DNA of 64,000 nt from Methylobacterium sp. UNC378MF (lineage in GTDB: Bacteria > Pseudomonadota > Alphaproteobacteria > Rhizobiales > Beijerinckiaceae), in contig NZ_FMWU01000002.1 in NCBI RefSeq assembly GCF_900103195.1, forward strand, positions 62,001-126,000. Reading direction: 5' to 3'. Of this stretch, positions 43,873-53,501 are shown piece after piece (position 1 is the stretch's first letter; the number at the start of each line of letters is the position of its first letter). The position numbers were made by a program, and so were the translations under genes. The notes beneath the pieces were generated by a model. The model made no database searches. It worked only from the letters and a program-made list of their open reading frames with translations, and was not told where the DNA came from.

Positions 43873-45861
43873 TCAGCCGAGGGCGAAGGGTGCGGCGTCG
43901 GCGTGCGGCGGATCGCCGATCGCTTCCACGGCCTCCTGGGGCGGCCCGGGACGGAGGACGGCGCGCTCGCGGAAATGCGGGATGGCCGCCTCGAACACGG
44001 AATCGGCGGCCGCCCGGTCGCCGGCCGCCACGGCGTCGCGCAGGCGCGCTACCCAGGCGTCGAGCCGGTCCCGGTCGGCGAAGACCGGCCGCGCCGCCAT
44101 CACCCCGTCGATGCCCGGCAGGGCGATCCGGGGCTCCTCGCGGGCGAACAGGATCTCGTTGAGCCGCTCGCCGGGCCGGGCGCCGGTATAGGCGATCTCG
44201 ATCTCGGTGCCGGGCTCGAAGCCGGCGAGGCGGATCATCCGCTCGGCGAGGTCGGCGATCCGCACCGGCTGCCCCATCTTGAGCACGTAGACGGCGGCGC
44301 GCTCCGCGCCGCCGCGGGCCTCGCCGTCGGCATGCGAGGCCGCGGTCAGCACGAGGTCGCAGGCCTCGCGCACGGTCATGAAGTAGCGGACCATGTCGGG
44401 GTGGGTGACGGTGACCGGGCCGCCCCGGGCGATCTGCGCCTTGAACACCGGCACCACGGAGCCCACGGAGCCCAGCACGTTGCCGAACCGCACGGCGATC
44501 AGCCGGGTCGGGTGGTCCGGCCGCACGGATTGCTCGGCGTCGAGGGCCTGGGCGACCATCTCGGCGAAGCGCTTGGTGACGCCGAGCTGCGAGACCGGCT
44601 CGATCGCCTTGTCGGTGGAGATCATCACCAGGGCGCGGGCGCCGGCCGCCACCGCCGCCTCGGCGACGTTGATCGAGCCGAACACGTTGGTCTTGATGCC
44701 CTCCTGCCAGTCCCGCTCCAGGTAGGGCACCTGCTTCAGCGCGGCGGCGTGGAGCACGTAGTCGGGTCGGAACGCCGCGATCACCGCGTGCGTCCGCTCC
44801 CGGTCGCGGATATCGGCCAGCACGCCGGTCACGGCGGTCTCCGCGGCCAGGATCGCGGGGTGGCTGAGGATGCCGTGGAGCGCCGGCTCGGAGGATTCGA
44901 GCACCAGCACGGCGGCGGCCCCGAAGGCCACGGCCCGCAGGCAGATCTCCGAACCGATCGACCCGCCGCCGCCGGTGACCACGACCCGGCGGCCGGCGAG
45001 GAACGCCTCCAGGCGCGGCCGGTCGATGGCGACGGTCGGCCGCAGCAGCAGGTCCTCGATCTCGAGCGGCGCCAGTTCCGGCCCCTGCACGCCCTCGCCG
45101 AGGCCGACCACGCGGGCGAGGGGCAGGCCGAGGCGCCGGGCGCGGGCGATCAGGTCGTCCGGCGCCGCCTCGGGGACGAGGGCGCTCGGGGCGGCCACGA
45201 GCCGCCGCACCGGCTCGCCGCGGCCCGCGAGGTCGGCGACCACGCGCTCGAGATCCGGGAAGCCGCCCAGCACCGGCACGCCGCGCATGAACTGCCCGCG
45301 CTCGTCCGCGCGGGGCGACAGGATGCCCCGCGGTGCGAGCTTCTTCACAGAGCCCGACTCGATCGCCCGGATCAGCACGTCCATGTCGGCCCCGCGCCCG
45401 AGGAGCAGGGTCGGGACGGTGGCGGCCCGCGCGCTCGATTGCCGGGAGCGGGTGTCCTTGAGGTAGCGGAACGCCAGGCGCGTGCCGCCCAGGAAGAAGA
45501 TCTGCAGGACCCAGTAGAGCAGGATCGCGATCTTGCCGAAGAAGTAGAAGCCGTAGAGGTCGGACGAGACCAGCACCCAGTCGGTCACCAGGAGCGCCAG
45601 GGCCAGGACGCTGGCCGCCCGGACGATGCCGGCGAGGTCCTGCAGGGAGGCGAAGCGCCACTTGGTCCGGTAGAGCCGGAAACGGCCGTAGACGAGGCCG
45701 GCGAAGACCAGGAACGGCGGCAGCAGCAGGGGCAGGGCGTGCAGGCGCTCGGCCAGCATGCCGCCCTGGAAGCGGAACAGGAAGGTGAGCACCACGGCGG
45801 CAGCGGTCGCCGCGAGGTCGTGGGTCACCATCACCGCGGTCTTATAGAGGCGCTGCTGCAT
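43873..45861 (-). CDS. Membrane-bound nucleotide-sugar 4,6-dehydratase (CapD/FlaA1 family)
   Basis: Polysaccharide-biosynthesis protein of 662 residues. The N-terminal part has four to five hydrophobic segments (about 12-125) and a CoA-binding-like domain. The C-terminal SDR domain starts VVVTGGGGSIGSEICLRA (about 292) and has ISTDKAIEPVSQLGVTKR, typical of UDP-GlcNAc-type dehydratases. It most likely makes a 4-keto-6-deoxy sugar for capsule, LPS or exopolysaccharide. No glycosyltransferase genes are adjacent. Confidence 0.88.
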   Translation of the reverse strand: MQQRLYKTAVMVTHDLAATAAAVVLTFLFRFQGGMLAERLHALPLLLPPFLVFAGLVYGRFRLYRTKWRFASLQDLAGIVRAASVLALALLVTDWVLVSSDLYGFYFFGKIAILLYWVLQIFFLGGTRLAFRYLKDTRSRQSSARAATVPTLLLGRGADMDVLIRAIESGSVKKLAPRGILSPRADERGQFMRGVPVLGGFPDLERVVADLAGRGEPVRRLVAAPSALVPEAAPDDLIARARRLGLPLARVVGLGEGVQGPELAPLEIEDLLLRPTVAIDRPRLEAFLAGRRVVVTGGGGSIGSEICLRAVAFGAAAVLVLESSEPALHGILSHPAILAAETAVTGVLADIRDRERTHAVIAAFRPDYVLHAAALKQVPYLERDWQEGIKTNVFGSINVAEAAVAAGARALVMISTDKAIEPVSQLGVTKRFAEMVAQALDAEQSVRPDHPTRLIAVRFGNVLGSVGSVVPVFKAQIARGGPVTVTHPDMVRYFMTVREACDLVLTAASHADGEARGGAERAAVYVLKMGQPVRIADLAERMIRLAGFEPGTEIEIAYTGARPGERLNEILFAREEPRIALPGIDGVMAARPVFADRDRLDAWVARLRDAVAAGDRAAADSVFEAAIPHFRERAVLRPGPPQEAVEAIGDPPHADAAPFALG

Positions 45862-45948
45862 CGTGTGCCGGATGGGATGCCGCGGGGTATCCGCCGCGGC
45901 ACCGGCCCTGTCAACGCGGCCCGTCCGGGGCCGGAGGGCGCGCGAGCC

Positions 45949-46800
45949 TCAGCCCAGAGCCCGGGCGGCCGCGCCCGCCGCGTCGTCCACCCGGTCGATG
46001 TCGGGGGCGTCGATGTGCCGGTAGCGGGCCTGGATGAGCCCGAAGGCCCCGAAGGCGGCGTGGCCGGCCGCCACGAGCCCGAGGAGGATCCAGCCGTAGG
46101 GCTGGGCGCGCAGCAGCGCGAAGGCCTCGGTCAGGCCCTTGGCATCCGAGGAGCGCTGGTGCCACGCCGCCGCGACGAGGAACCCGCCGATGATCAGGAA
46201 GGCGAGGCCCCGTGCCGCGTAGCCGAACCGGCCGATCGGGCCGGCCCAGCGGTCACGGTCCTGAGCGTCGAGGGCGAGCCGGTCCGTGACGTCCCCGCGC
46301 CAGGCCTTGCCGAGGAAGCCGAAGCCACCGCCCACGACCGCGAGGCCGACGAGGGCCACGAGCCAGCGGCCAAAGGGCTTGCTGAGGAGCCACGCGGTCC
46401 CGTCATGCACGCCGTCGCCGCCGCTCATGCCCAGGCCGAGGCTGAGAGAGGCCGCGCTTGCGGCGAGACCGAGATAGAGAACGGCGCTGATCAGGTGGGC
46501 GCCGCGCACCGCGAGGCCCTTGGCCGAGGTGCCCCGCCGGTCGGCATCGGTGATCCCCTCGACGAGGCGCCAGAGGGCGAAGCCGGCAAGGCCGAGGGCG
46601 ATCAGACCGACGACGGCCGCCCCGAACGGCCCGGCCATCACGGCGCGCAGGGCATCCTTGCTGTCGCCGGCCCGTCCGCCATGCCCGAGTGCCGCCAGCA
46701 AGGCGAGGCCGCCGACTACGATGTAGACCACGCCGCGGGCGCCGTAGCCGAAGCGGGCGATGCGCTCGATCGTGTTGCGACCGCCGGGAAGAGTCCTCAT
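45949..46800 (-). CDS. DUF1206 membrane protein
   Basis: Integral membrane protein of 283 residues made of three repeats of a two-helix unit. Each repeat starts like RFGYGARGVVYIVVGGLALL, GLAVRGAHLISAVLYLGLA, or RFGYAARGLAFLIIGGFLVA. This is the DUF1206 pattern; function is unknown. The start was set at MRTLPGGRNTIERIARFGYG because an upstream extension lacks sense, although the ribosome site is weak. Confidence 0.82.
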   Translation of the reverse strand: MRTLPGGRNTIERIARFGYGARGVVYIVVGGLALLAALGHGGRAGDSKDALRAVMAGPFGAAVVGLIALGLAGFALWRLVEGITDADRRGTSAKGLAVRGAHLISAVLYLGLAASAASLSLGLGMSGGDGVHDGTAWLLSKPFGRWLVALVGLAVVGGGFGFLGKAWRGDVTDRLALDAQDRDRWAGPIGRFGYAARGLAFLIIGGFLVAAAWHQRSSDAKGLTEAFALLRAQPYGWILLGLVAAGHAAFGAFGLIQARYRHIDAPDIDRVDDAAGAAARALG

Positions 46801-46919
46801 CGGCGGGGCCGGGCAGTGGGGAATCGGGCAGCGGGCACGGGCGGCATCCTGTCGGGCGGGACCGATCAACGCCTGGCGGCGCCCACCCGATCCGTTGCCG
46901 GCACAACCTTCGGGGCCGC

Positions 46920-47261
46920 CTACATCGGCGTCCGCTCGGCCCGCCCGGTGAGCGCCACGTAGAAGCCGAGCCCGTCCTGGGCCGGCAGGGTCTGCAGGCG
47001 CTCGATCAGGCCGCGGCGCTTCGCGTCGAGGAGCAGGCGCCCCGCCGGCTGGAACAGGGTCTCGCCGCCGCCCTCGGGTGGCGGGTCGAGCCGGATCGCC
47101 ACGGTCTTGCCCTTGGCGAAGCGGCTGCGCTCCAGCATGTCCTTGAGCGAGGCCTCGGCGGTCGCCCGGTTGGTGCCGCGCAGGTCAAGCACCGACTCGG
47201 CGTCGGTGACGCCGAGGGAGCCGCGCAGCTTGGCCGCGTAGAAATCTTCGAAATGGGGCAA
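46920..47261 (-). CDS. Hypothetical protein (113 residues)
   Basis: I do not recognise the family. The protein starts MPHFEDFYAAKLRGSLGVTD and continues with LDLRGTNRATAEASLKDMLERSRFAKGK, a faint resemblance to Smr-type domains (LDLRG followed by a helix and a basic strand) that I do not trust. It ends GLGFYVALTGRAERTPM. No signal peptide or membrane segment. Codon usage is like its neighbours. Confidence 0.6.
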   Translation of the reverse strand: MPHFEDFYAAKLRGSLGVTDAESVLDLRGTNRATAEASLKDMLERSRFAKGKTVAIRLDPPPEGGGETLFQPAGRLLLDAKRRGLIERLQTLPAQDGLGFYVALTGRAERTPM

Positions 47262-47309
47262 GTCCGGTGCCTTGATGCTTCGCCGTTCGATCAGGTGGGG
47301 TGCGGGCGC

Positions 47310-47873
47310 TCAGAAGGCGAGCCCGCGATAGAGGTCGCGCACCGGCACGGTGCCGTCGAGCTCCGGCAGCGACACGGTACCGTCCAGCCCGAGGGGCGCG
47401 ACGCTCCAGTCGTCGCCTTCGCGCCGCCAGACCTCGACCCGCGCCTCGTCGGAATAGACGATCAAGAGCACGGCGAGGCTCGGCACCGTCCGGTAGAAGT
47501 CGATCTTCCGGCCACGGTCGAGACTCATCGTCGAGGGCGAGAGCACCGCGGCGACGAGGAGCGGGTCGGCCGCGTAGCCCTCCGGCAGGGGCGGCCCGCA
47601 CCGCACCACCACGTCGGGGATCGGGGCGAAATCGTCCATCGCGGCGCTGAGGATCGCGAGGCCCGGCATGGCGCGGCAGCCCTTGGCATCCGCGAAGTCG
47701 CCGATTCGGCGGATCAGGTTCGCGACGATTGCCTGATGCCGCTCCCGCGGCGGCGCCATGAGCACGGGCTCGCCGTCGAGCAGCTCCCAGCGCTCGTGCG
47801 CGGGCCGGCCCTCCACCCAGAGCCTGAACTCGGACACATCCATCCGCGCGTCGCGCTTCGCGGCCAGAGCCAT
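47310..47873 (-). CDS. Uma2-like (DUF820) PD-(D/E)XK fold protein, probably without full catalytic site
   Basis: A 187-residue member of the Uma2 family, expanded in cyanobacteria and found in some proteobacteria. Family landmarks: ERWELLDGEPVLM, ERHQAIVANLIRRI, PIPDVVVRCG and VLSPSTMSLDRGRKIDFYR. Normally the last motif reads EVLSPST with a catalytic Glu; here it is AAVLSPST, so the metal site may be incomplete. The biological role of the family is unclear. Confidence 0.8.
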   Translation of the reverse strand: MALAAKRDARMDVSEFRLWVEGRPAHERWELLDGEPVLMAPPRERHQAIVANLIRRIGDFADAKGCRAMPGLAILSAAMDDFAPIPDVVVRCGPPLPEGYAADPLLVAAVLSPSTMSLDRGRKIDFYRTVPSLAVLLIVYSDEARVEVWRREGDDWSVAPLGLDGTVSLPELDGTVPVRDLYRGLAF

Positions 47874-48059
47874 CGCCGATCCCCCGCTCGGCCGGATCGT
47901 AGCACCGGGCCGGCCGCCCGCAACAGTTCCGGCTCGGCAGGCCCCCCGCGCGGGCGTCGCGCGCCGGCAGCGCGCCCTGGAGCGCGCGCGTCACGGCTGA
48001 TGCCGGGGCGGCCTCCGATCGCGACTCGGCGGCCCGCACATGGCGGCCACCGCGACGAC

Positions 48060-49274
48060 TCAGTCGGCGCCGAGCCCGGCCGCCGCGACGGTGGCGCCGG
48101 CCTCCAGGAAACGCTGCGGATCCACCGGCTCGCCGTCGATGCGGGTCTCGTAGTGGAGGTGCGCCCCGGTGGAGCGCCCCGTCGAGCCGACGGCGCCGAT
48201 TACGTCGCCCGCGGCCACGCGCTGCCCGGGGCGGACCGCGATGCGGGCGAGGTGGCCGAACCGGGTGGTGAGGCCGTGGCCGTGATCGATCTCGACCATG
48301 TTGCCGTAGCCGCCGACGGCCTCGGCGGCGACCACCCGGCCCGGCGCGGTGGCGCGGGCGGGCTCGCCGTACTCCGCCTTCAGGTCCAGCCCGGTATGCA
48401 GGGCGAGGCCGCGGGTGAAGGGGTCGACGCGCGTGCCGAACGGGCTCGACACGGCCGAGTGCCCTCGGATCGGGCGGGCCAGGGGCAGGGTGGCGGCGAG
48501 CCGGCGCAGCCGCTCGCCATCATCGAGGGTCCGCCGGGCCAGCGCCAGCCCCTCGGTAAAGCCGGCGCCGTCCAGGGCGCGGCCGTCCAGAGGGACCAGA
48601 GGACCGCCGAGGCCCGCGGCCGGCACCGCCGCGCCGAAGCGGTCCGGGTCGAGGCCGGTGCGGCCGATCAGGCTGCGTAACCGCCGCACTGCGTTCCCGG
48701 CCCGGACGGCCAGGCCGGCGAGGCGCTCGCCCTGGGCGGCCTGCAGGCCGTCGAGCCGGGCCTCCAGCCGGATCAGCCCGGTTTCCGCCTCGCGCGCGCC
48801 GCGGCCGGGCAGGGGATCGAGGGCAGATCGCGGCGCCGGAGCCGGGCCCTCAGTCGGGCGCAGGAAGAGATCGTCGTAATCCTCGCTGTGCCCCCCATCG
48901 GACCGCCCGGTCAGGGCGCCGGTGGTGATGGGCTCGGACAGCGCCTGCCGCTCGAGGTCGGCGAGGGCCGCGGTGCGCCGCTCCAGCTCGGCTTGGCGCT
49001 CCAGGGCGGCCGCGACGCGGTCGGCCAACCCCGCCTCGCTGCCGACCCTGTCGCGCCGATCGCCGTCGAGGCGGTCCTGAAGCGCGCCGATGCGTGCCTC
49101 GTAGGCGTCGCGCAGGGCGGCCTGCCGGGCCACGAAGCCGGCGAGCACGTCGTCGTGGAACACGATCAGGTAGGTGGCGCCGAGCGCCCAGACCAGCGCC
49201 AGGGCGAGGCCAACGGCAAGCCAAGGAGCCGGCCGGTGCAGCATGAGACGCGCGAGGAACTTCGGAGGATGCAT
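48060..49274 (-). CDS. M23 family (LytM-type) peptidase
   Basis: Cell-wall endopeptidase or regulator of 404 residues. One N-terminal membrane anchor (about 18-38, WLAVGLALALVWALGATYLIVF), a coiled-coil periplasmic stretch (about 45-115), a linker and a C-terminal LytM domain with zinc ligands in HTGLDLKAEYG and HLHYETRIDG. GHLARIAVRPGQRVAAGD matches the active family members. It probably acts in peptidoglycan remodelling or division. Confidence 0.9.
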   Translation of the reverse strand: MHPPKFLARLMLHRPAPWLAVGLALALVWALGATYLIVFHDDVLAGFVARQAALRDAYEARIGALQDRLDGDRRDRVGSEAGLADRVAAALERQAELERRTAALADLERQALSEPITTGALTGRSDGGHSEDYDDLFLRPTEGPAPAPRSALDPLPGRGAREAETGLIRLEARLDGLQAAQGERLAGLAVRAGNAVRRLRSLIGRTGLDPDRFGAAVPAAGLGGPLVPLDGRALDGAGFTEGLALARRTLDDGERLRRLAATLPLARPIRGHSAVSSPFGTRVDPFTRGLALHTGLDLKAEYGEPARATAPGRVVAAEAVGGYGNMVEIDHGHGLTTRFGHLARIAVRPGQRVAAGDVIGAVGSTGRSTGAHLHYETRIDGEPVDPQRFLEAGATVAAAGLGAD

Positions 49275-49366
49275 CGGGACGGCCCCGGGAGAGCCGCCAC
49301 TCAGACCTCAGTAGGGTTAAGGATCCGTCGCGCGCCGGGTCGTCCGGCCGGTCAAGGGAAGACGCG

Positions 49367-49834
49367 TCAAGGCAGCGCGCGAGCAGCCGCCAGCACAGCC
49401 TCGGCATGTCCCGGCACCTTCACCTTCGGCCAGATCCTGGCAATGCGCCCCTCGCGGTCGACCAGCACGGTGGTGCGCTCCACGCCCATGTATTTGCGCC
49501 CGTACATGCTCTTCTCGACCCAAACACCGTAGGCTTCGAGTACGGTCTTGTCCTCGTCGGCAGCGAGCGGGAAGGTGAGCCCGTACTTTCCGCAGAATTT
49601 GTCATGGCTCTTCACCGGGTCCGGCGAAAGGCCGATGACCTTGGCGCCCGACTCCGCGAAGGCCGGCAGCAGACCGTTGAAGTCCTGCGCCTCAAGCGTG
49701 CATCCGCTCGTGTCGTCCTTCGGGTAGAAGTAGAGCACGACTTTGTGACCTTTGAGCGCGGACAATCCGACGCGCCCTCCGCCCGAGGCGGGAAGGTCGA
49801 AATCAGGGGCGAGATCCCCCTCTGACAGCGGCAT
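49367..49834 (-). CDS. bcp: Thioredoxin-dependent peroxiredoxin, BCP type
   Basis: Cytosolic peroxiredoxin of 155 residues that reduces hydrogen peroxide and alkyl hydroperoxides. The peroxidatic Cys is residue 45 in KDDTSGCTLEAQDF. The second Cys at +5 found in E. coli BCP is Gln here; Cys81 (HDKFCGKYG) is the only other Cys and may resolve the disulfide. The start MPLSEGDLAPDFDLPASGGG is standard and has AAGGAAGG upstream. Confidence 0.93.
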   Translation of the reverse strand: MPLSEGDLAPDFDLPASGGGRVGLSALKGHKVVLYFYPKDDTSGCTLEAQDFNGLLPAFAESGAKVIGLSPDPVKSHDKFCGKYGLTFPLAADEDKTVLEAYGVWVEKSMYGRKYMGVERTTVLVDREGRIARIWPKVKVPGHAEAVLAAARALP

Positions 49835-50017
49835 CGTGCCTTCCTTTCGGCCGATTGATGATGTGCAACCGATCTCGTGCGCGGCCTCGAGCGATTGCGC
49901 CGCGCACGTCCGAGCCAAGCCCGGAGTCGCGGTCGCTGTAAAGCGCGGGCGCGCTTCGATCCACCGGCCGCGGAGCCCGACGGCACCGTGTGCAGAGCCC
50001 CCGGAACAAAGGTCCCG

Positions 50018-53000
50018 ATGGCGGACGAGACAACGTCGGCAGGCAGGCCTCGGGGGCGGGCGCGACGCGTGGGTGGCGTCTGCTTCGTCAGCGCCCTCGC
50101 GCTGGTGCTGCTCCTCGGCGCCGGTGTCGGTCTCGTGGCCCTGCGCCTGTCGAACGGCCCGCTGCAGATCGACGGCCTGTCGCGCCGCGTCGCGGCCGCG
50201 GTGGCCGAGCGGATCGGACCCGGCTGGAGCATCGGGCTGCGCGGTAGCAGCCTGGAACTCGACCGCGAGAACGCCCTGAGCCTCCGCTTCTCCGGCCTCG
50301 ACATCCGCAATCCGCAGGGCGACCTCGTGGTGCGCGCGCCCCTGGCACTCGTCAGCCTCGACCCCTGGGGGCTCCTGCGGCTCAACCTCCAGCCGCGCTC
50401 GATCGAGTTCCGCGAGACGCAGACCACCGCGCTGCTGCACCGGGACGGCTCCATCGCCTTCGCGGCCTCGGAGGCCAACCATCCGGCCGACGTCGCGCCG
50501 CACACACCGCCGAGCGTGGAAGGGGTGCGGGGCAGCGTATCGCCCCTCTCCGCAGCGATCGCGTCGATCTTCGGGATCGTCCTCGATCCGAGCGGCGTCG
50601 TCGGCGCCCTCGACCGCGCCCGCGTCACCGATGCGCGGCTGCGGCTGATCGACGAGGACGGCCACGAGCGCGCGGTGTTCGCGCGGGTCAACGGCCTGTT
50701 CGGGCGCGATCCGGTCAACGGGACCCGGAACTTCGAATTGCGGCTCGACGGGCCGCACGGCGAGTGGCGCTTCGGCGGCACGCTGCGCGACGGCGCGGAC
50801 GGGCAAGAGCGCTCGGGCGTCATCACCCTCGACGACCTGCCGGTCACCGATCTCCTGCTGCTCTCCGGCCACTCCGGTCTGCCGCTGACCACGGACCTGA
50901 AGCTCTCGGCCCGCGCCGATGTGAGCCTGACGGCCGGCCGCATCCGGACCATGAACGCCAAGCTCCACACCGGCGACGGCACGTTCCTGATCGAGGAGAA
51001 GGACTTCAATCCCGTCACGGTCGAGAGCCTCGACGCGTCCCTGGACTGGGACGAGGCCGGACGTGTGATGTCGCTCACCGGCCTGGATTATCGCGGGGCC
51101 GGCAACGCCGTGCACCTCACCGGGGCGTGGAAGGGCAGTCCTCCGGACGCGAGCACGACCTGGACCGCGAGTTTCGCGGGTCGCGACGCCACCCTGCGCG
51201 GGGCGACCCCGCAGGACGCGCCGGTGAAGATCGACGCCCTGGACGCACAGCTCTCCGGCCGCGACGGCGGCATCGCCATCGACGCGCTCACCCTGTCGGG
51301 TCCCGGCGTAAAGGGCGCGATCACCGGCACAATCGGCACCAGTGCCGACGACGGCGGCCTGACCCTCCACCTCGCCGGCCACGACGGCGAGGTCCGCACC
51401 GGGCTCCGGCTCTGGCCCGAGCACATCGCGCCGCCGGCCCGCGCCTACCTGGTGGACCAGCTCCGCCGCGGCCGGATCGATTCCGTCGACATCAAGGTGA
51501 AGATGTCGGGCTCGGTCCTGGCCGCCGCGACTCGGGGCGACCCGGCCCCGGACGACGCGGTCCATATCGACTTCCACGTCTCGGACGCGGCCATCGACGT
51601 CACCGCGGACGCCCCGCCGGTGACCAAGGGCAACGTGGTCGGCGTGATCACCGGGCGCTCGACTACGGTGCGCAACGTGACCGCCGAGGTCCACGGGCCG
51701 GACGGGCGGGGGCTCGCCATCTCGGACGGTAGCTTCGTCATCCCGCAGATCACCCCGGACCGGGTCGTGGCGCAGATCGGGATGCGGCTCTCGGGCGGCG
51801 CCGACGGCATGGCCTCGGTTCTGCAGGCCAAGCTGTTCAAGAGCGTGATGAGCGTCGACCTCGAGCCGGCCACGATCAAGGGCAGCGCCGACCTGCGCGT
51901 CGACTTCCCCCTCGACCTCAAGCACATCCCCGACCTGCCGGACCTGCCGGTGACGCTGACCGGCTCGCTGGCCGACCTCTCGGTCGACAAGGTGATGGGC
52001 CGGGACCGGCTCGAATCGGGCCGGTTCAACCTCGTCTACGACCGGGGCGCCTTCGCGCTGAAGGGCGACGGCCGGGTCGCGGGCGCGCCGATGTCGGTCG
52101 ACCTGCGCCAGCCGAAGGTCGGGCAGCCCGGCGAGGCGGTGATCAACGTGTCGCTCGACGAGGCGGTCCGCGGCCGGAAGGGCCTGCCGACCGCGCCGCA
52201 GCTCACCGGCACGATCCCGGTCCGCGCGGTGGTGCAGATCGGCCGGCCGGGGTCCGGCAAGCCGCCGATCCGGGTCGAGGCGGATCTGGCGAAGGCCGGG
52301 ATCGACGGGCTGATCCCGGGGCTGACGAAGCCCCCGGGCAAGCCGGGGCGGCTCACCTTCACCCTCGTCGACAGTGGCCAGAGCTTAGACCTGCGCGACT
52401 TCGCCCTCGACGCGGCCCCGGCCAGCGCGCGCGGCACCGTCACGATCACGCCCGAGGGCGGCCTGGAACGGGCGGACCTGACCAGCGTCAAGCTCTCCCC
52501 CGGCGACGACCTGCGCGTGAGCCTGGATCGGACCAACAGCGGCTACAAGGTCGTGGTCCGGGGCGCGGTGGTCGATGCCCGGCCCTTCCTGAAATCGCTG
52601 GGCGCCTCCGATCCGAAGGGGGGCAGAGAATCGAAGGACGCGAACCCGAAGGATATCGACGCGGACATCCAGGTGCCCATCGTCGCCGGCTTCAACGAGG
52701 AGGCGCTGACCGGCGCCAATCTGAAGCTCTCCCTGCACGGGAAGACCCTGCGGGCCGCCAACATCACCGGGCGCTTCCGCGCGGCACCCTTCGCCGCCAC
52801 GGTCACCCGCGGCGAGCGCGGCGTGCCGACCCTGGCGGTGGAGACGGCCGATGCCGGCGCGACACTGCGGTTCGTCGATGTCTACCGGCGGATGTATGGC
52901 GGCCGGCTCTCGGCCGGGATCGGCCTCAATGACGGGCCGCAATCGGGCGTCGTGCAGATCCGCGACTTCATCCTGCGCAACGAGCCGGCGCTGTCGAGCA

Positions 53001-53464
53001 TCATGGCGCAGGGCCCGGAGCCGACCGACGCGGAGACGGCGCGCAGCCGCCGGGTCGCCCCGGGCCGGGGGGCGGGCGACGTCACCTTCGACCGCATGCG
53101 CGCCAACTTCGTTCGGACCGGCACCCGCGTCGATTTCAGCGACGCCGCGATCTCGAACGCCGCCATGGGCTTCACCCTGTCGGGCTGGCTCGATACCGGC
53201 CGCGAGCGCACCGACATGACCGGCACCTTCGTGCCGCTCTACGGCCTGAACAACGTGGCCTCGCAGCTGCCGCTGCTCGGGCCGCTCCTCGGGGGCGGAC
53301 ACAACGAGGGCCTGTTCGCGGTCAATTTCCGCGTCTCCGGCAAGCTCGCCTCGCCGGACGTGAGCGTGAACCCGCTCTCGGCGATCGCCCCGGGCTTCCT
53401 GCGCAAGCTGTTCAGCGCCGGCGGCGGGCCCTTCGCGGACGGGCTGCCGGGGCTGCCGCAGTAA
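50018..53464 (+). CDS. Large AsmA/YhdP-like periplasmic protein
   Basis: A 1148-residue protein with an N-terminal membrane anchor (about 17-44, VCFVSALALVLLLGAGVGLVAL), followed by a very long beta-rich periplasmic region. DUF3971-like sequence occupies the centre (GPGVKGAITGTIGTSADDGG), and an AsmA-like C-terminus ends LPLLGPLLGG and NPLSAIAPGFLRKLF. Family members such as YhdP and TamB bridge the periplasm and move phospholipids to the outer membrane. The ATG at 50018 puts the anchor near the N-terminus; an open extension upstream overlaps the divergent bcp promoter. Confidence 0.85.
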   Translation: MADETTSAGRPRGRARRVGGVCFVSALALVLLLGAGVGLVALRLSNGPLQIDGLSRRVAAAVAERIGPGWSIGLRGSSLELDRENALSLRFSGLDIRNPQGDLVVRAPLALVSLDPWGLLRLNLQPRSIEFRETQTTALLHRDGSIAFAASEANHPADVAPHTPPSVEGVRGSVSPLSAAIASIFGIVLDPSGVVGALDRARVTDARLRLIDEDGHERAVFARVNGLFGRDPVNGTRNFELRLDGPHGEWRFGGTLRDGADGQERSGVITLDDLPVTDLLLLSGHSGLPLTTDLKLSARADVSLTAGRIRTMNAKLHTGDGTFLIEEKDFNPVTVESLDASLDWDEAGRVMSLTGLDYRGAGNAVHLTGAWKGSPPDASTTWTASFAGRDATLRGATPQDAPVKIDALDAQLSGRDGGIAIDALTLSGPGVKGAITGTIGTSADDGGLTLHLAGHDGEVRTGLRLWPEHIAPPARAYLVDQLRRGRIDSVDIKVKMSGSVLAAATRGDPAPDDAVHIDFHVSDAAIDVTADAPPVTKGNVVGVITGRSTTVRNVTAEVHGPDGRGLAISDGSFVIPQITPDRVVAQIGMRLSGGADGMASVLQAKLFKSVMSVDLEPATIKGSADLRVDFPLDLKHIPDLPDLPVTLTGSLADLSVDKVMGRDRLESGRFNLVYDRGAFALKGDGRVAGAPMSVDLRQPKVGQPGEAVINVSLDEAVRGRKGLPTAPQLTGTIPVRAVVQIGRPGSGKPPIRVEADLAKAGIDGLIPGLTKPPGKPGRLTFTLVDSGQSLDLRDFALDAAPASARGTVTITPEGGLERADLTSVKLSPGDDLRVSLDRTNSGYKVVVRGAVVDARPFLKSLGASDPKGGRESKDANPKDIDADIQVPIVAGFNEEALTGANLKLSLHGKTLRAANITGRFRAAPFAATVTRGERGVPTLAVETADAGATLRFVDVYRRMYGGRLSAGIGLNDGPQSGVVQIRDFILRNEPALSSIMAQGPEPTDAETARSRRVAPGRGAGDVTFDRMRANFVRTGTRVDFSDAAISNAAMGFTLSGWLDTGRERTDMTGTFVPLYGLNNVASQLPLLGPLLGGGHNEGLFAVNFRVSGKLASPDVSVNPLSAIAPGFLRKLFSAGGGPFADGLPGLPQ

Positions 53465-53501
53465 TAGGGCGGGCAGCCCGGAAGAGCCGCCCGACCCTGT
53501 C

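Noticed and set aside
46920..47261. Smr-domain nuclease
   Set aside because: Only LDLRG is suggestive; the glycine-rich loop motif of Smr domains is missing.
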